A stretch of DNA of 64,000 nt from AP-15 sp963703855 (GTDB lineage: Bacteria; Pseudomonadota; Alphaproteobacteria; ATCC43930; CGMCC-115725): assembly GCA_963703855.1 (NCBI GenBank), contig CAVPFW010000026.1, positions 215,336-279,335 on the forward strand, written 5' to 3'. The position numbers and the translations under genes were made by a program. Under the pieces are notes generated by a model that did not search any database, was not told the origin of the DNA, and was given only the letters and a program-made list of their open reading frames with translations. This document shows, one piece after another, positions 8,965-17,795 of the stretch (position 1 is its first letter; every line of letters starts with the position of its first letter).

Positions 8965-11124
8965 TTATCCCGGCCAAAGACACTCCACCAGACCACGCCG
9001 CTCGATCGCGCCCGCGTCGCCCTTCAGCACTTCGCAACGGGTTTCCCCACCCTCGCGCCAGAAGCGCAGATCGAACGAATGCTGGCCGAGACGAAGATCG
9101 GTCAGGGTCAGGTCGGGCAGCCAATCGGGCAGCACCGGATCGATGTAGAGCTTGCCCCGAGGCGCATCCGGCTCCAAGCCCAACAGCGCCTGCAGCAACG
9201 AGAACACCGAGCCCGCGGCCCAGGCCTGCGGCACGTTGGCTTCGGGGTACTGCACCGGAAAGTTGGCGTCGTCGCGCTCGAGGCCGGCATAAAGCTCCGG
9301 CATCTGATAGAGCGCGAAGCAGCTGCCGGCGTCGCTGACCGCGCGCGCGACCCGCGCCGCCTCCTCGGCAAAGCCGTATTGCCTGAAGCCGACCGCGATG
9401 ATGCCGTTGTCGTGCGGCCACACCGACCCGTTCTGATAGGACAGCGGATTGTAGCCCGGGTGATCGCGCGACAACGTCCGAATGCCCCAGCCGCTCCACA
9501 TATCGGGCCGCAGCAGGCGCTCGACGACGCGGCGGGCGCGCTCCTTCGGCACGATCCGGCTCCACAGGCAATGGCCGGGGTTTGAGACGACGCTCAGCAC
9601 CTTTTGCTTGTCGCCGTCGAGGCAATAGGCATAAAAGCCGCTCTCCTCGTCCCAGAAAATCTCATTGAACCGGGCGAACAGCCGGCGGGCCTGGGCCCGC
9701 AACACGTTGGCCCGCTCCCCGCGGCCGAGCGCGTCGTAGATCTCGGCCATGCGGTTCCAGGCGTCGTAGACGTAGCCCTGCAGCTCGCACAACGCCTTCG
9801 GCCCTCTGACCCGGCTGCCGTCCGGATAGAGGACCGCGTCCCCCGAATCCTTCCAGCTCTGGTTTTCGTACCCGGCGGGCGAGCGCGTCTGGTATTCCTG
9901 AAACCCGTCGCCGTCGCGATCGCCATAGTGCTCGATCCACTCGAGGCAACGCTCGGCGGTGTCGAGATGGCGCTCGACCAGCCCCCGGTCGCCGGTGCAG
10001 CGCCACGCGGTGTGCAGGGCGATCAGGTAGAGCGGCGTGGCGTCGGCGGTGCCGTAATAGGGGGTGTGCGGGATCAGCTTGAAATGCGCGAGCTCGCCGG
10101 TGCGCAGCTCATGCATGATCTTGCCCGGCTCGGCATCGCGATCGTCGTCCCGCTCGGTCGCCTGGTAGCGGCCGAGCACGTCGAGCGCGCCGCGGACGAA
10201 ATCGGGATAGACATGGGCATTTTGCAATGCGGCGATCAGGCTGTCGCGGCCGAACAGCGCGACGAACCAGGGAATGCCTGCGGCCGGGGTGAATTCGAGA
10301 TGATGAGTGCCCTCTACCGGCAGCCGCAGCCCGGCCATGTCTTCCACCGCCTGATTGTAAAGGTTCTCGAAATCCTTGTTGCTCGCGCGGAGCTTGAGCA
10401 CCGTCCTGCGCCAGTGCTCGAGCGGCTCGCCGAGCTGCGAGCTCGGGGCGTGGGCGATGCACGATTCGGGCGCCGCGTGATGATGCTCTCCAGCGGTCAC
10501 CGAATATTCGAGGCAGGTATGCCAGGTTCGGCCCGGGTCGATCTCGACCTCGAAGCTGATCCGGCCATTGGCGTAGACGCAGGGCGACGCGTTGCGCCGC
10601 CGCCGCACCACCAGCTCCCGCAGAAAGTCGCGGTCGCGGTAGCAGGTCGTCAACCTCGCCTCGTTCTCGGACCATACGGTCGTGATCCGGCCGCGGCGCA
10701 CGAGATGGCCGCTCTTGACCTCGAGGATGTCGGCAAAATCGCAGCGCAGGGCGAGCTCGAGGTTGAATTTGACCGCTTGGCCGCCGTGATTGGTCAGATC
10801 GATGTCCTCGTGAACGCCGCCCTCGCCGATCGATCGGCCGAGCTGGAGCAGCAAGGTGCGCTGCTCGATGGTCCCGTGCTCGGTGACGATGGCGGGATTG
10901 GTCATGAAGACTTGCGCCGCGAAATAGGTAATGGCGCTCGAATTCAGCAATTCCCACGACTCGCCGTTGGCATAGATCGACCAGGCGCTGACGATCCTGG
11001 TATCCCGCACGAAAAGCCCGCATTTGCTCGGCCAGGAGATCTGGCCATCGGGTTCGGTCAGCAGCAGGCTGTAGCCCTGGTTGATCGCCAGCAAGCTCGG
11101 CCCGACCTTTATCTTCAGCGACAT
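8965..11124 (-). CDS. glycogen-debranching-type amylo-alpha-1,6-glucosidase (GDE N-terminal domain + six-hairpin catalytic domain)
   Basis: A 719-residue cytoplasmic protein. Residues ~10-250 form an N-terminal beta domain (YSLLLTEPDGQISWPSKCGLFVRDTRIVS region) typical of GDE_N_bis proteins. Residues ~270-690 form an (alpha/alpha)6 barrel: TPAAGIPWFVALFGRDSL, KIMHELRTGEL, YYGTADATPLYLI, DGDGFQEYQ, QSWKDSGDAV and NGSVWPHDNGIIA. The GRDS and KDSGD segments carry the conserved acids of this glycosidase group. Such enzymes act on alpha-glucans or on glycosylated substrates, and in some bacteria are annotated only as amylo-alpha-1,6-glucosidases. It leads an operon with the FlK-like thioesterase. 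Confidence 0.85.
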   Translation of the reverse strand: MSLKIKVGPSLLAINQGYSLLLTEPDGQISWPSKCGLFVRDTRIVSAWSIYANGESWELLNSSAITYFAAQVFMTNPAIVTEHGTIEQRTLLLQLGRSIGEGGVHEDIDLTNHGGQAVKFNLELALRCDFADILEVKSGHLVRRGRITTVWSENEARLTTCYRDRDFLRELVVRRRRNASPCVYANGRISFEVEIDPGRTWHTCLEYSVTAGEHHHAAPESCIAHAPSSQLGEPLEHWRRTVLKLRASNKDFENLYNQAVEDMAGLRLPVEGTHHLEFTPAAGIPWFVALFGRDSLIAALQNAHVYPDFVRGALDVLGRYQATERDDDRDAEPGKIMHELRTGELAHFKLIPHTPYYGTADATPLYLIALHTAWRCTGDRGLVERHLDTAERCLEWIEHYGDRDGDGFQEYQTRSPAGYENQSWKDSGDAVLYPDGSRVRGPKALCELQGYVYDAWNRMAEIYDALGRGERANVLRAQARRLFARFNEIFWDEESGFYAYCLDGDKQKVLSVVSNPGHCLWSRIVPKERARRVVERLLRPDMWSGWGIRTLSRDHPGYNPLSYQNGSVWPHDNGIIAVGFRQYGFAEEAARVARAVSDAGSCFALYQMPELYAGLERDDANFPVQYPEANVPQAWAAGSVFSLLQALLGLEPDAPRGKLYIDPVLPDWLPDLTLTDLRLGQHSFDLRFWREGGETRCEVLKGDAGAIERRGLVECLWPG

Positions 11125-11317
11125 GACCGGATTCTCTGGGTGCGTCGGCGCGGTCGCGCGCCGATCTCGATACCGATAAAGGTATATGCGTCTACTTCGC
11201 TCGGTCGACCGCCAAAATGGAAAACGAATTCATCGCCTGAGAATTCGCTGAGGTCGATATCTGTCATGCGCGTACCATATTATGGACGTGGTTGGTCTCC
11301 TACCTGCCAAGCGTCGC

Positions 11318-11470
11318 TCAGCCGACTAGCAGCGCTCCCGACCGGAAATCCTCGCGCTCCTCGACCAGCCGAACCACGTCTTCCATCGACCACAGCCGCG
11401 TTTCGATACCCGCGGCCATCGCCGGGCTCATCCGCAGCGTCTTGTGGATGCGCACGAAGCGGTCCTCTAG
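11318..11470 (-). pseudogene. C-terminal remnant of an IS1-like transposase
   Basis: The reverse frame ending at the TGA at 11318-11320 reads FVRIHKTLRMSPAMAAGIE, then LWSMEDVVRLVEE. This matches the C-terminal tail seen in transposases commonly annotated IS1-like (consensus close to 'RIHQTLRVTPAMAAGV..W..EDIV.L'). Nothing of the catalytic domain remains upstream, where a different small ORF takes over at 11467. It is a fossil, not a functional gene. Confidence 0.6.
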
Positions 11471-11670
11471 GCATCGCCGCTCTCGCGCGTCAGCTGTTCG
11501 CGGGCACGTGCTAGATACCTCTGCTGCCCCGCCTCATCTAAGGCGCGCTTGAGAAGGATCTTAGTGCCTGGGGGCAGCGGTGGCTTAAACTCGTATTGCC
11601 AATCATCGCCGTCTTGCCGAGCAAGCTCCTTGGCTCGCCTCAGGATCGCCGCTTCGCCTATCTCTGCCAT
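11467..11670 (-). CDS. small conserved hypothetical protein
   Basis: A 67-residue charged protein starting MAEIGEAAILRRAKELARQ, with a central FKPPLPPGTKILLK and a C-terminal YLARAREQLTRES helix. I recall similar small orphan proteins in alphaproteobacteria near mobile DNA, but no function is known. I preferred the ATG at 11670 to the in-frame one at 11748 because similar sequences begin at this point. It sits directly against the transposase tail at 11470. Confidence 0.5.
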   Translation of the reverse strand: MAEIGEAAILRRAKELARQDGDDWQYEFKPPLPPGTKILLKRALDEAGQQRYLARAREQLTRESGDA

Positions 11671-11845
11671 CGCCCCCCATGCTTCCCGGCAAGCATATGG
11701 GAACGGGGCGGCCGGATCGACACCCGCGTCAAGGCTGTTACAATTCAAACTGAGACACTACCCGAACTTGCGCCGGCTTGGGGGTCAAGCTAGGCTCCGC
11801 GCTGGTTGCCACAATCCCGTATCAGGTTGAGGAGGAGGTCGGTAG

Positions 11846-12346
11846 ATGCGCCATTCCCTCGAACAGCTCTCGGCCGCGTGCCACAATGCGCTTGCCGCGG
11901 ATCCTGGCGTCGCAGGCCGCCAGAAAGTGTGCGGGCTGATCCAGGAAGTCCTGACGGACGAGGAATTCGTCGCCGCTCATCTCGGCGACGACGTGCCCGA
12001 GCGCAAAATCCTTTACGAGGATCCCGAGCTCGGCTTTTGCATCTTGGCCCATGTCAATCACGGCGCCAGGGAGAGCAAGCCGCATGATCATGGCCCGACC
12101 TGGGCGATCTACGGCCAGGCGCGCGGCGAGACGATGATGAGCGACTGGGAGCTGGTCGAGCCCGCCGCCGAAGACAAGCCCGGCCGGGTGCGCCTCGCCA
12201 AGCAATATTCGCTGACGCCGGGGATGGCCCACGTCTACAACGAAGGGGACCTGCATTCGCCGCGCCGCAACGGACCGACGCGGTTGATCCGGGTCGAAGG
12301 CAGAAACGTCGAGAAGATCCGACGCTTGGCCTACGAGGCGATGTGA
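11846..12346 (+). CDS. cysteine-dioxygenase-like cupin (putative metal-dependent enzyme)
   Basis: A 166-residue protein. The motif HVNHGARESKPHDHGPTWA contains the first cupin metal site (H-x-H), and HVYNEGDLHSPRR holds the second His region. This pattern resembles the cysteine dioxygenase/3-mercaptopropionate dioxygenase branch of the double-stranded beta-helix superfamily. A strong ribosome site (gaggaggagg) precedes the ATG. It is a single gene, convergent with the OmpA lipoprotein across a terminator at 12394. The exact substrate is unknown. Confidence 0.72.
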   Translation: MRHSLEQLSAACHNALAADPGVAGRQKVCGLIQEVLTDEEFVAAHLGDDVPERKILYEDPELGFCILAHVNHGARESKPHDHGPTWAIYGQARGETMMSDWELVEPAAEDKPGRVRLAKQYSLTPGMAHVYNEGDLHSPRRNGPTRLIRVEGRNVEKIRRLAYEAM

Positions 12347-12393
12347 AGACCAGATAAGCTCGTCCGGCCGCTGCCGCCCTGCCGGGCCAATCA

Positions 12394-12420
12394 AGGAGGG
12401 CGCTCGAGGGGCGCCCTCCT
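12394..12420. terminator. bidirectional terminator hairpin between convergent genes
   Basis: A perfect 10-bp stem AGGAGGGCGC / GCGCCCTCCT with a 7-nt loop lies midway between the ends of the cupin gene (12346) and the OmpA gene (12436). There is no long T-run, but the position and stem strength fit a shared terminator. Confidence 0.7.
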
Positions 12421-12435
12421 AGGAGCGGCAGGAGC

Positions 12436-12912
12436 CTACTGGGCTCCCGGTGGTGGCGGAGGCGGGGGTGGCGCTCCACCCTCGAGGATCTCGACGCGCC
12501 GGTTCTGCGGCTCACGCACGCCCGGGGGGGTCGGCACACGAAGATCGTTTTGGCCGCGCCCGCTGACCGTCAGGGCGGTCTGCGGCACACCTTGCTGAAC
12601 CAAGCCGTTGGCGACATCCTGGGCGCGCCGCTCGGAGAGCCGCTGGTTGTAGGCAGGCGAGCCCGAGGTGTCGGTATACCCGGTGACTTGAACCGCCGCG
12701 GGCGGCCCGGCCTTAAAGGCGCCGGCGGCGGCCTCCACAACCTGCTGGGCCTCGGGGGTCACCACGGCGCTGTTCCAGGGGAAGAACACGGTGAAGCTGG
12801 TTTGCGGTGGAGGCGGGGGCGGCGGGGGCGGAGCCGTAGCGACGGGCGGCGGCGCGGGCTGTGCGCAGGCGACAAGAGCTAGGAGTGAGCAGAGCAGGAA
12901 AAAGCGTTTCAT
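12436..12912 (-). CDS. OmpA-family peptidoglycan-associated lipoprotein
   Basis: A 158-residue lipoprotein. The type II signal MKRFFLLCSLLALVAC ends in a lipobox with Cys at residue 16. A long proline run (about residues 19-36) then leads into an OmpA C-terminal domain with TGYTDTSGSPAYNQRLSERR and the peptidoglycan-binding RVEILEGG end. It probably tethers the outer membrane to peptidoglycan. A second proline run closes the protein. I chose ATG 12912 because GGAGG lies about 5 nt upstream. A longer in-frame start at 12942 would place the lipobox too far inside. Confidence 0.88.
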   Translation of the reverse strand: MKRFFLLCSLLALVACAQPAPPPVATAPPPPPPPPPQTSFTVFFPWNSAVVTPEAQQVVEAAAGAFKAGPPAAVQVTGYTDTSGSPAYNQRLSERRAQDVANGLVQQGVPQTALTVSGRGQNDLRVPTPPGVREPQNRRVEILEGGAPPPPPPPPGAQ

Positions 12913-13029
12913 CTGTTCCTCCGGTAGTTGAGCGCCGCACAATATGTGAAATCGGCCGACCGCACTAGCAGCAAAACGGCTTTTTTTGCGGCGGCAGCGC
13001 GCGAATCGCGCGATCGGCGGATGGCGAGC

Positions 13030-14037
13030 TCAGCCGCCCGCAGCCCCCTCGGTATTCACATAAACCGAGTAGATCGACTGGCTCGCGGCCATGAACAGCC
13101 GGTTGCGTCTGCGCCCCCCAAAGCACAAATTGGCGCAGCGCTCGGGGAGCGCGACAGCCCCGATCATTGTCGCGTCAGGAGCGAAGACGACGACCCCGTT
13201 GAGCGCGTCGGTCATCCCCCATCCGCACCAAAGGTTGCCAAAGGCGTCGCAGCGGAACCCGTCGGGTGTTCCCTCGCCGGCGTTGACGAACACCCGTCCG
13301 TTGGCGAGCCTGGTGCCGTCTTCGACCACGTCGAAGACCCGGATCAGGCGCGGCCTGGCGCGCGACTCGACGATGTAGAGCTTCGCCTCGTCCGGCGAAA
13401 AGCACAGGCCGTTGGGGCCGTTGATGTCGCCGGCGACGACCGCGGCGCGGCCGGTTTTGCCGTCGACCCGGTAGACGTTGGTGGGCAGCTCGGGGGCCGC
13501 CCTTTCACCCTCGTAATGCCCCAGGATTCCGAACGGCGGATCGGTGAACCAGATCGAATCGTCCGATTTGACGACGACGTCGTTCGGCGAGTTGAGGCGC
13601 TTGCCGTCGTGCCGATCGAGAATGACGGTGATCGCACCGTCATATTCGGTGCGGGTGACCCGACGGGCCAGATGCTCGCAGGTGACGAGCCGCCCCTGGC
13701 GGTCGCGGGTATTGCCGTTGGCGTGGTGCGAAGGCTTGCGAAAGACGCCGACGGCGCGGGTTTCCTCGTCCCACCGCATGATGCGATCGTTGGGGATGTC
13801 GCTCCACAACAGATAGCGGCCGTCGCCGAACCATACCGGGCCTTCGGCCCAGCGGAACCCGGTCGCGAGACGCTCGACGGCGGCGTTGAACGGCGGCTTG
13901 ATGGTTTCGAAGCGCGGGTCGAAGGTTCGGATCGCCGGATCAGGGTAGCTCTCGGCCGGTTCCCACCGCCGGCTCACCAGCGGCACGGCCGACCCGACCG
14001 CAGGCGCGGCCACCGGTTCCCCTGGGATTGCGCTCAT
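13030..14037 (-). CDS. SMP-30/gluconolactonase family protein
   Basis: A 335-residue six-bladed propeller. WAEGPVWFGDGRYLLWSDI holds the first metal-ligand Glu, followed by SPNDVVVKSDDSIWFTDPPFG, GPNGLCFSPDEAKLYIVES and GTPDGFRCDAFGNLWCGW, which supply the Asn and Asp ligands of the lactonase site. Such enzymes open sugar or other lactones with a divalent metal. There is no signal peptide from the chosen start at 14037. An in-frame extension to 14247 overlaps the upstream CoA-transferase and is Arg/Ser-rich shadow sequence. It lies 145 nt downstream of the CoA-transferase gene on the same strand. Confidence 0.88.
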   Translation of the reverse strand: MSAIPGEPVAAPAVGSAVPLVSRRWEPAESYPDPAIRTFDPRFETIKPPFNAAVERLATGFRWAEGPVWFGDGRYLLWSDIPNDRIMRWDEETRAVGVFRKPSHHANGNTRDRQGRLVTCEHLARRVTRTEYDGAITVILDRHDGKRLNSPNDVVVKSDDSIWFTDPPFGILGHYEGERAAPELPTNVYRVDGKTGRAAVVAGDINGPNGLCFSPDEAKLYIVESRARPRLIRVFDVVEDGTRLANGRVFVNAGEGTPDGFRCDAFGNLWCGWGMTDALNGVVVFAPDATMIGAVALPERCANLCFGGRRRNRLFMAASQSIYSVYVNTEGAAGG

Positions 14038-14182
14038 CAGTTCTTGCCCCTGCCGATCATCGCCAGAAGGTGTCCGCGGCAACAGGAGCGGAGCCGAACG
14101 AGCGGCGCCGCTCGCCCGGCCCCCTTTGCCGGGATCTCCCCTACCCCGACCGAGATCGCCCGCGGTCGTTATCGAGCGTTGG

Positions 14183-15442
14183 TCAGATGGCCTTTTCCTC
14201 GCGCAGCGCCGCGAGCTCTTCCTTGCTGAGGCCGAGCAGTTCGCCATAGACGGCGTCGGTGTCGGCGCCGAGCAGGGGCGAGGCGGTGATCGGCACCTTC
14301 GAGCCGCTCATCTTGACCGGCCAGCCCGGCATCTTGAAGTCGCCGCGCACCGGATGCTTGACGGTGACGAAGATTTCCCGGCGATTGAGGTCGGGATCGT
14401 TCGACAATTCCATCGTGTCCATGACGGCACCGGCCGGGATGCCCTGCTCGCCGAGCCGTTGCATGACTTCGAGCTTGTCGTGCTGCTTGGTCCATTCGCC
14501 GATCATCTCGTCGACCATATGGCGGTTCTTGAAGCGCTCCTCGGGGCTGTCGAAGCGAGGATCGCCGATCAGGTCCTCGCGCCCCATCATCTTCAGGATC
14601 CGCTCCCAATGCTGCGGGTTGGCGCGCGAGGTATAGACGTAGCAATAATCGTTCGGGCCGCCGCCCTTGCACGGATAGGTCTCGCTCGGCGAGTTGGTGC
14701 CCATGATGCTCTGGTTGCCCATGCGCGGCGCGGCCTTGCCCCACAACGCCTGCGCGGCATAGGAAATGCGCCCGTAATTGATCACGCATTCCTGCATCGC
14801 CAGCTGGATGCGCTGGCCCTCGCCGGTGAGCTGGCGCTGGTAGAGCGCCGCGAGCACGCCGATCGCGCCGTGCAGCCCGGTGCCGGTGTCGCCGATCGTC
14901 AGGCCGGGCTTGATCGGGCGGCCATCGGGCTCGCCGGTGATCGACATCGCCCCGCCGGTCGCCTGGGCGATCATGTCGAACGCCAGGAAATTCTTGTACG
15001 GGCCGTCCTGGCCAAAACCCTTGACCTGGGCATAGATGATCCGCGGGTTGATCGCCCGCACTTGGTCATAGCTGAAGCCGAGCCGCTCGATCACGCCCGG
15101 AGCGAAATTCTCGGCAAAGACATCGGCCTTTTCGAGCAGCCCGCGCAGGATGGCGCGGCCCTTTTCGTGCTTGAGGTTGGCGGTGACGCTGCGCTTGTTG
15201 GCGTTGAGCAGCATGAAATAGTGGGAATCGACCCCCTTTTTGTCGGTCGACGCGCCGCGGCCCTGCTCGCCCTTGGTCGGCTCCTCGACCTTGATCACCT
15301 CGGCCCCGAGCCAAGCCAGGGTCTGGGTCAAGGAGGTCCCGGCCTCGAACTGGGTCAGGTCCACCACCCTGACGCCATGCAAGGCGCCGCGCTGCACGCT
15401 CGAAGCCTGGCCGTTGGTGTCGGGCGTCGGGTCGTTCGGCAT
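14183..15442 (-). CDS. class III (CaiB/BaiF) acyl-CoA transferase, formyl-CoA:oxalate type
   Basis: A 419-residue enzyme that moves CoA between carboxylic acids through an aspartyl-CoA intermediate. The N-terminus LHGVRVVDLTQFEAGTSLTQ and WLGAEVIKVEEPTKGE are family signatures. Asp185 in LTIGDTGTGLHGA aligns with the catalytic Asp169 of Frc. The length fits. The upstream ribosome site (ccaggaggaa) is good. The natural acceptor and donor cannot be read from sequence, since this family is widely used in degradation of aromatic and branched acids. Confidence 0.88.
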   Translation of the reverse strand: MPNDPTPDTNGQASSVQRGALHGVRVVDLTQFEAGTSLTQTLAWLGAEVIKVEEPTKGEQGRGASTDKKGVDSHYFMLLNANKRSVTANLKHEKGRAILRGLLEKADVFAENFAPGVIERLGFSYDQVRAINPRIIYAQVKGFGQDGPYKNFLAFDMIAQATGGAMSITGEPDGRPIKPGLTIGDTGTGLHGAIGVLAALYQRQLTGEGQRIQLAMQECVINYGRISYAAQALWGKAAPRMGNQSIMGTNSPSETYPCKGGGPNDYCYVYTSRANPQHWERILKMMGREDLIGDPRFDSPEERFKNRHMVDEMIGEWTKQHDKLEVMQRLGEQGIPAGAVMDTMELSNDPDLNRREIFVTVKHPVRGDFKMPGWPVKMSGSKVPITASPLLGADTDAVYGELLGLSKEELAALREEKAI

Positions 15443-15705
15443 CTCTTTTCCTCCTGGTCGTGGTTCACCGCCGCCGCACGCGGCCTGATCCTCAGTCTAC
15501 CGCCGCCCCGTCCCGTTGGTCTACACGGGCGATCCGCCCGGCTGCCTGATCCTTGTGCTGAAACACTCAGCTTTCTTGGCCCTGGCGTCAACGCTTTCGG
15601 ACCGCTGCGCACCAGCGGCCGATGCAAAACGGATTGAGCAGGACGAACCTTGCTGTAATATCGCGCGATGCGGTTGTCTCGGATCAGAAACACCGAAAGG
15701 GGGAA

Positions 15706-16620
15706 ATGATGGACCCGATCGTCGGCAGTGGCAAATATACCTACAAGGTTCACGAGGATTGGGCGCGGCCTCCCGAAGGGATGGAGGTCAGGGCGTGCGC
15801 GGTTTCCGTCGATTCACAAGACCGGGTCTACTGTTTCAATCGAAACGCCGAGCACCCGGTCGTGGTCTTCGACCGCGACGGAAATTTCCTGTCGTCCTGG
15901 GGAGCCGGGATGTTCTCGTTTCCGCATGCGATCCGGATCGACGAGAACGATCTCGTCTGGTTGACCGATGAATATCATGGCCAGTTCATGAAATTCACCA
16001 CCGACGGCCGGCTGCTCCAGACCATCGGGGTCAAAGGCCAGCGCTCCGATACCGGGGTGCCGGCCGACCAATTCGCCTCCTCGGCCTGGAAAGAGGTCAC
16101 CCATGGCGGCGGCCCGTTCAACCTGCCGACCGACATCGCCTTTGCCCCGAGCGGCGAAATCTTCATCAGCGACGGCTACGGCAACGCCCGCGTGCATAAA
16201 TTCTCGGCCGACGCGAAATACCTGTTTTCGTGGGGCGAGCCGGGCAAGGAGCCGGGGCAGTTCAACCTGCCGCACGGGGTATGGATCGACCGGCGGGGCC
16301 GGCTGCTGGTGGCCGACCGCGAAAACGACCGGGTGCAGGTGTTCGACCAGCAGGGCAAGCTGTTGACCGTCTGGCCGACCGAGCTGATCGGCCCGGCGTT
16401 CTTCTATGTCGACGATGAGGACATCGTCTATATCCCCGAGCACAATGGCGGCATGATCAGCATCCTGACCCTCGACGGCGAGCGGCTGGCGCGCTGGGGC
16501 GACGGCCCGGTCAACCGCTCCTGCCACGGGATCTGGTGCGACTCGCACAAGGACCTCTACGTCGTGCAGCCGGGCGAGTGGGGGCGGGTGCGGCGGGTCG
16601 TCAAATACGAGCGCCAGTAG
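15706..16620 (+). CDS. NHL-repeat six-bladed propeller (peptidyl-hydroxyglycine lyase-like)
   Basis: About 304 residues made of NHL blades: RVYCFNRNAEHPVVVFDRDG, FSFPHAIRIDENDLVWLTD, FNLPTDIAFAPSGEIFISDG, FNLPHGVWIDRRGRLLVAD and the closing CHGIWCDSHKDLYVVQ. Repeated His-Gly-x-x-x-Asp elements resemble the lyase domain of peptidyl-glycine amidating enzymes, but bacterial homologues have no known substrate. There is no export signal. ATGs occur at 15706 and 15709; the run of Gs at 15699-15703 fits the second better. It is divergent from the CoA-transferase. Confidence 0.8.
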   Translation: MMDPIVGSGKYTYKVHEDWARPPEGMEVRACAVSVDSQDRVYCFNRNAEHPVVVFDRDGNFLSSWGAGMFSFPHAIRIDENDLVWLTDEYHGQFMKFTTDGRLLQTIGVKGQRSDTGVPADQFASSAWKEVTHGGGPFNLPTDIAFAPSGEIFISDGYGNARVHKFSADAKYLFSWGEPGKEPGQFNLPHGVWIDRRGRLLVADRENDRVQVFDQQGKLLTVWPTELIGPAFFYVDDEDIVYIPEHNGGMISILTLDGERLARWGDGPVNRSCHGIWCDSHKDLYVVQPGEWGRVRRVVKYERQ

Positions 16621-16639
16621 GCTGGAGACGAGCCAGCCT
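16619..16639. terminator. terminator-like hairpin at the end of the NHL gene
   Basis: A 7-bp perfect stem AGGCTGG / CCAGCCT with a 7-nt loop overlaps the stop codon of the NHL gene. The next gene (16714) is convergent, so it could serve both directions. Confidence 0.5.
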
Positions 16640-16713
16640 GAACCGAATGCCGCCGGGGAACGCCGCAGGGCCGCCCCCGGCGGACACATGCCGGTCAACC
16701 GCATCGCCGAGGA

Positions 16714-17193
16714 TCAGCGCTGGCCGAGATTGGTCAAGGTCGGCAGATATTGCTGCGCCACTTCCGGCGACGTGGTCAGGACGGTAAAGCTGCTGCCCCC
16801 GCCGCCATGGCCCGCTTCCCAATTGGCTTCCCATTGGATCTGCACGTAACCCTGGGTCCCCGGCGCGAGCTGGAGGGTGTCGTGCTGGTTGGTGGGGGTT
16901 CCGAAAGCCTGCACCGTAAACCGGTACTTTCCCGGCGGGAAATCGTGAAAAAAGACCGTCCCTTCTTTGATTTCGCCGACCGGTGCGGCATTCGCGTAAA
17001 TTATCGGGCTTCCTGAATAGACATTACCCCCGGGCGGATCCGCCTGACGAAAAAACCACACCCGTGCCATGCCCGGTCCAACCGCCGGAACCGGTGCCGC
17101 AGAGGTGGCCGCCGTTGGCTGCGGGGCGCAGCCCCCAAGCACAAAGAGGCAGAGGCCGAACCAGATTGCTCCCGCGAGGCGATACCCGAGCAT
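16714..17193 (-). CDS. DUF2846-type lipoprotein
   Basis: A 159-residue lipoprotein: MLGYRLAGAIWFGLCLFVLGGC is a type II signal with Cys22 in the lipobox. An Ala/Pro linker follows, then a beta-sandwich region GMARVWFFRQADPPGGNVY with ANAAPVGEIKEGTVFFHDFPPGKY, the DUF2846 pattern (a name for an uncharacterised, often surface-linked domain). GGGAGGA precedes the ATG at 17193 by 7 nt, which decides the start. The region from 17194 back to 17313 remains open but has no ribosome site. Confidence 0.75.
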   Translation of the reverse strand: MLGYRLAGAIWFGLCLFVLGGCAPQPTAATSAAPVPAVGPGMARVWFFRQADPPGGNVYSGSPIIYANAAPVGEIKEGTVFFHDFPPGKYRFTVQAFGTPTNQHDTLQLAPGTQGYVQIQWEANWEAGHGGGGSSFTVLTTSPEVAQQYLPTLTNLGQR

Positions 17194-17795
17194 GATATTT
17201 CCTCCCATCTTTTGCCGACCTTTCCCGGATTTCCGGGCGGGCGGGCGCGATTTTCCGGCTCGTCGAAGCCGCGCCGCAAGAGATTTCGACCGCGGCCGAC
17301 CCGGCGGCGGCAAAATCGGCGGTGCCGGCGGACGCTTCCGCCGCTGCCGGCGTCCGCTGCGATGCCGCGTCGACCGCCGCGCGGGAGAGGCTGGCGCAGT
17401 CGCCCGGCGGCCGTCAGACAGCGCGTCGAGCGCTGCGCACTTCCGGCTGGCCGAGCATGTCCGATCGCGGCAAAGCTCGGGGCGGCAATATCGCGCCTGA
17501 CGGGATCGGGAGAACGCAGATGGATTTTTGGCGCGTCGATGTTTTTCACCGACTATTCGATCAGCCCCGGCGAGCCCGCACCGATCGCGACGAGCCGGAG
17601 CTGTGCCGGTGCAGCCGGCCGGCCATCTATCCGCTGACGACCCCGAGCCGCACGGCTAAAGGGCTTGCTTTCCAATCGATCCGATCGTCGGCGCCCCTCG
17701 GCATCGGATGATCGTCAGCGAAAGCTCCCCGCTCGCAAAAATGGGTGGCGCCGCGAAGGCGCCATCCCGTAGACAATCCAACCTCGATGGGTCGC
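17194..17795. repeat. gene-free region with a decayed partial copy of the luciferase-like oxidoreductase start (17450-17590)
   Basis: Positions 17503-17574 nearly duplicate 18979-19049, which span the ribosome site and first ~18 codons of the oxidoreductase at 18995. Differences include an extra T in the run after the ATG, so the copy is frameshifted at codon 3. Weaker similarity extends upstream to about 17450 (gatcgcggc.aagctcgg). Nothing of the rest of the gene follows. The two copies flank the PEP-CTERM gene as direct repeats. The remaining sequence shows no gene. Confidence 0.6.

Noticed and set aside
7128..9338. 736-codon plus-strand frame
   Set aside because: Antisense to the LVIVD, thioesterase and debranching genes, without recognisable motifs.
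9604..11514. 636-codon plus-strand frame
   Set aside because: Antisense to the debranching-type gene, which has clear family motifs.
14126..15637. 503-codon plus-strand frame
   Set aside because: Antisense to the class III CoA-transferase; composition typical of a shadow.
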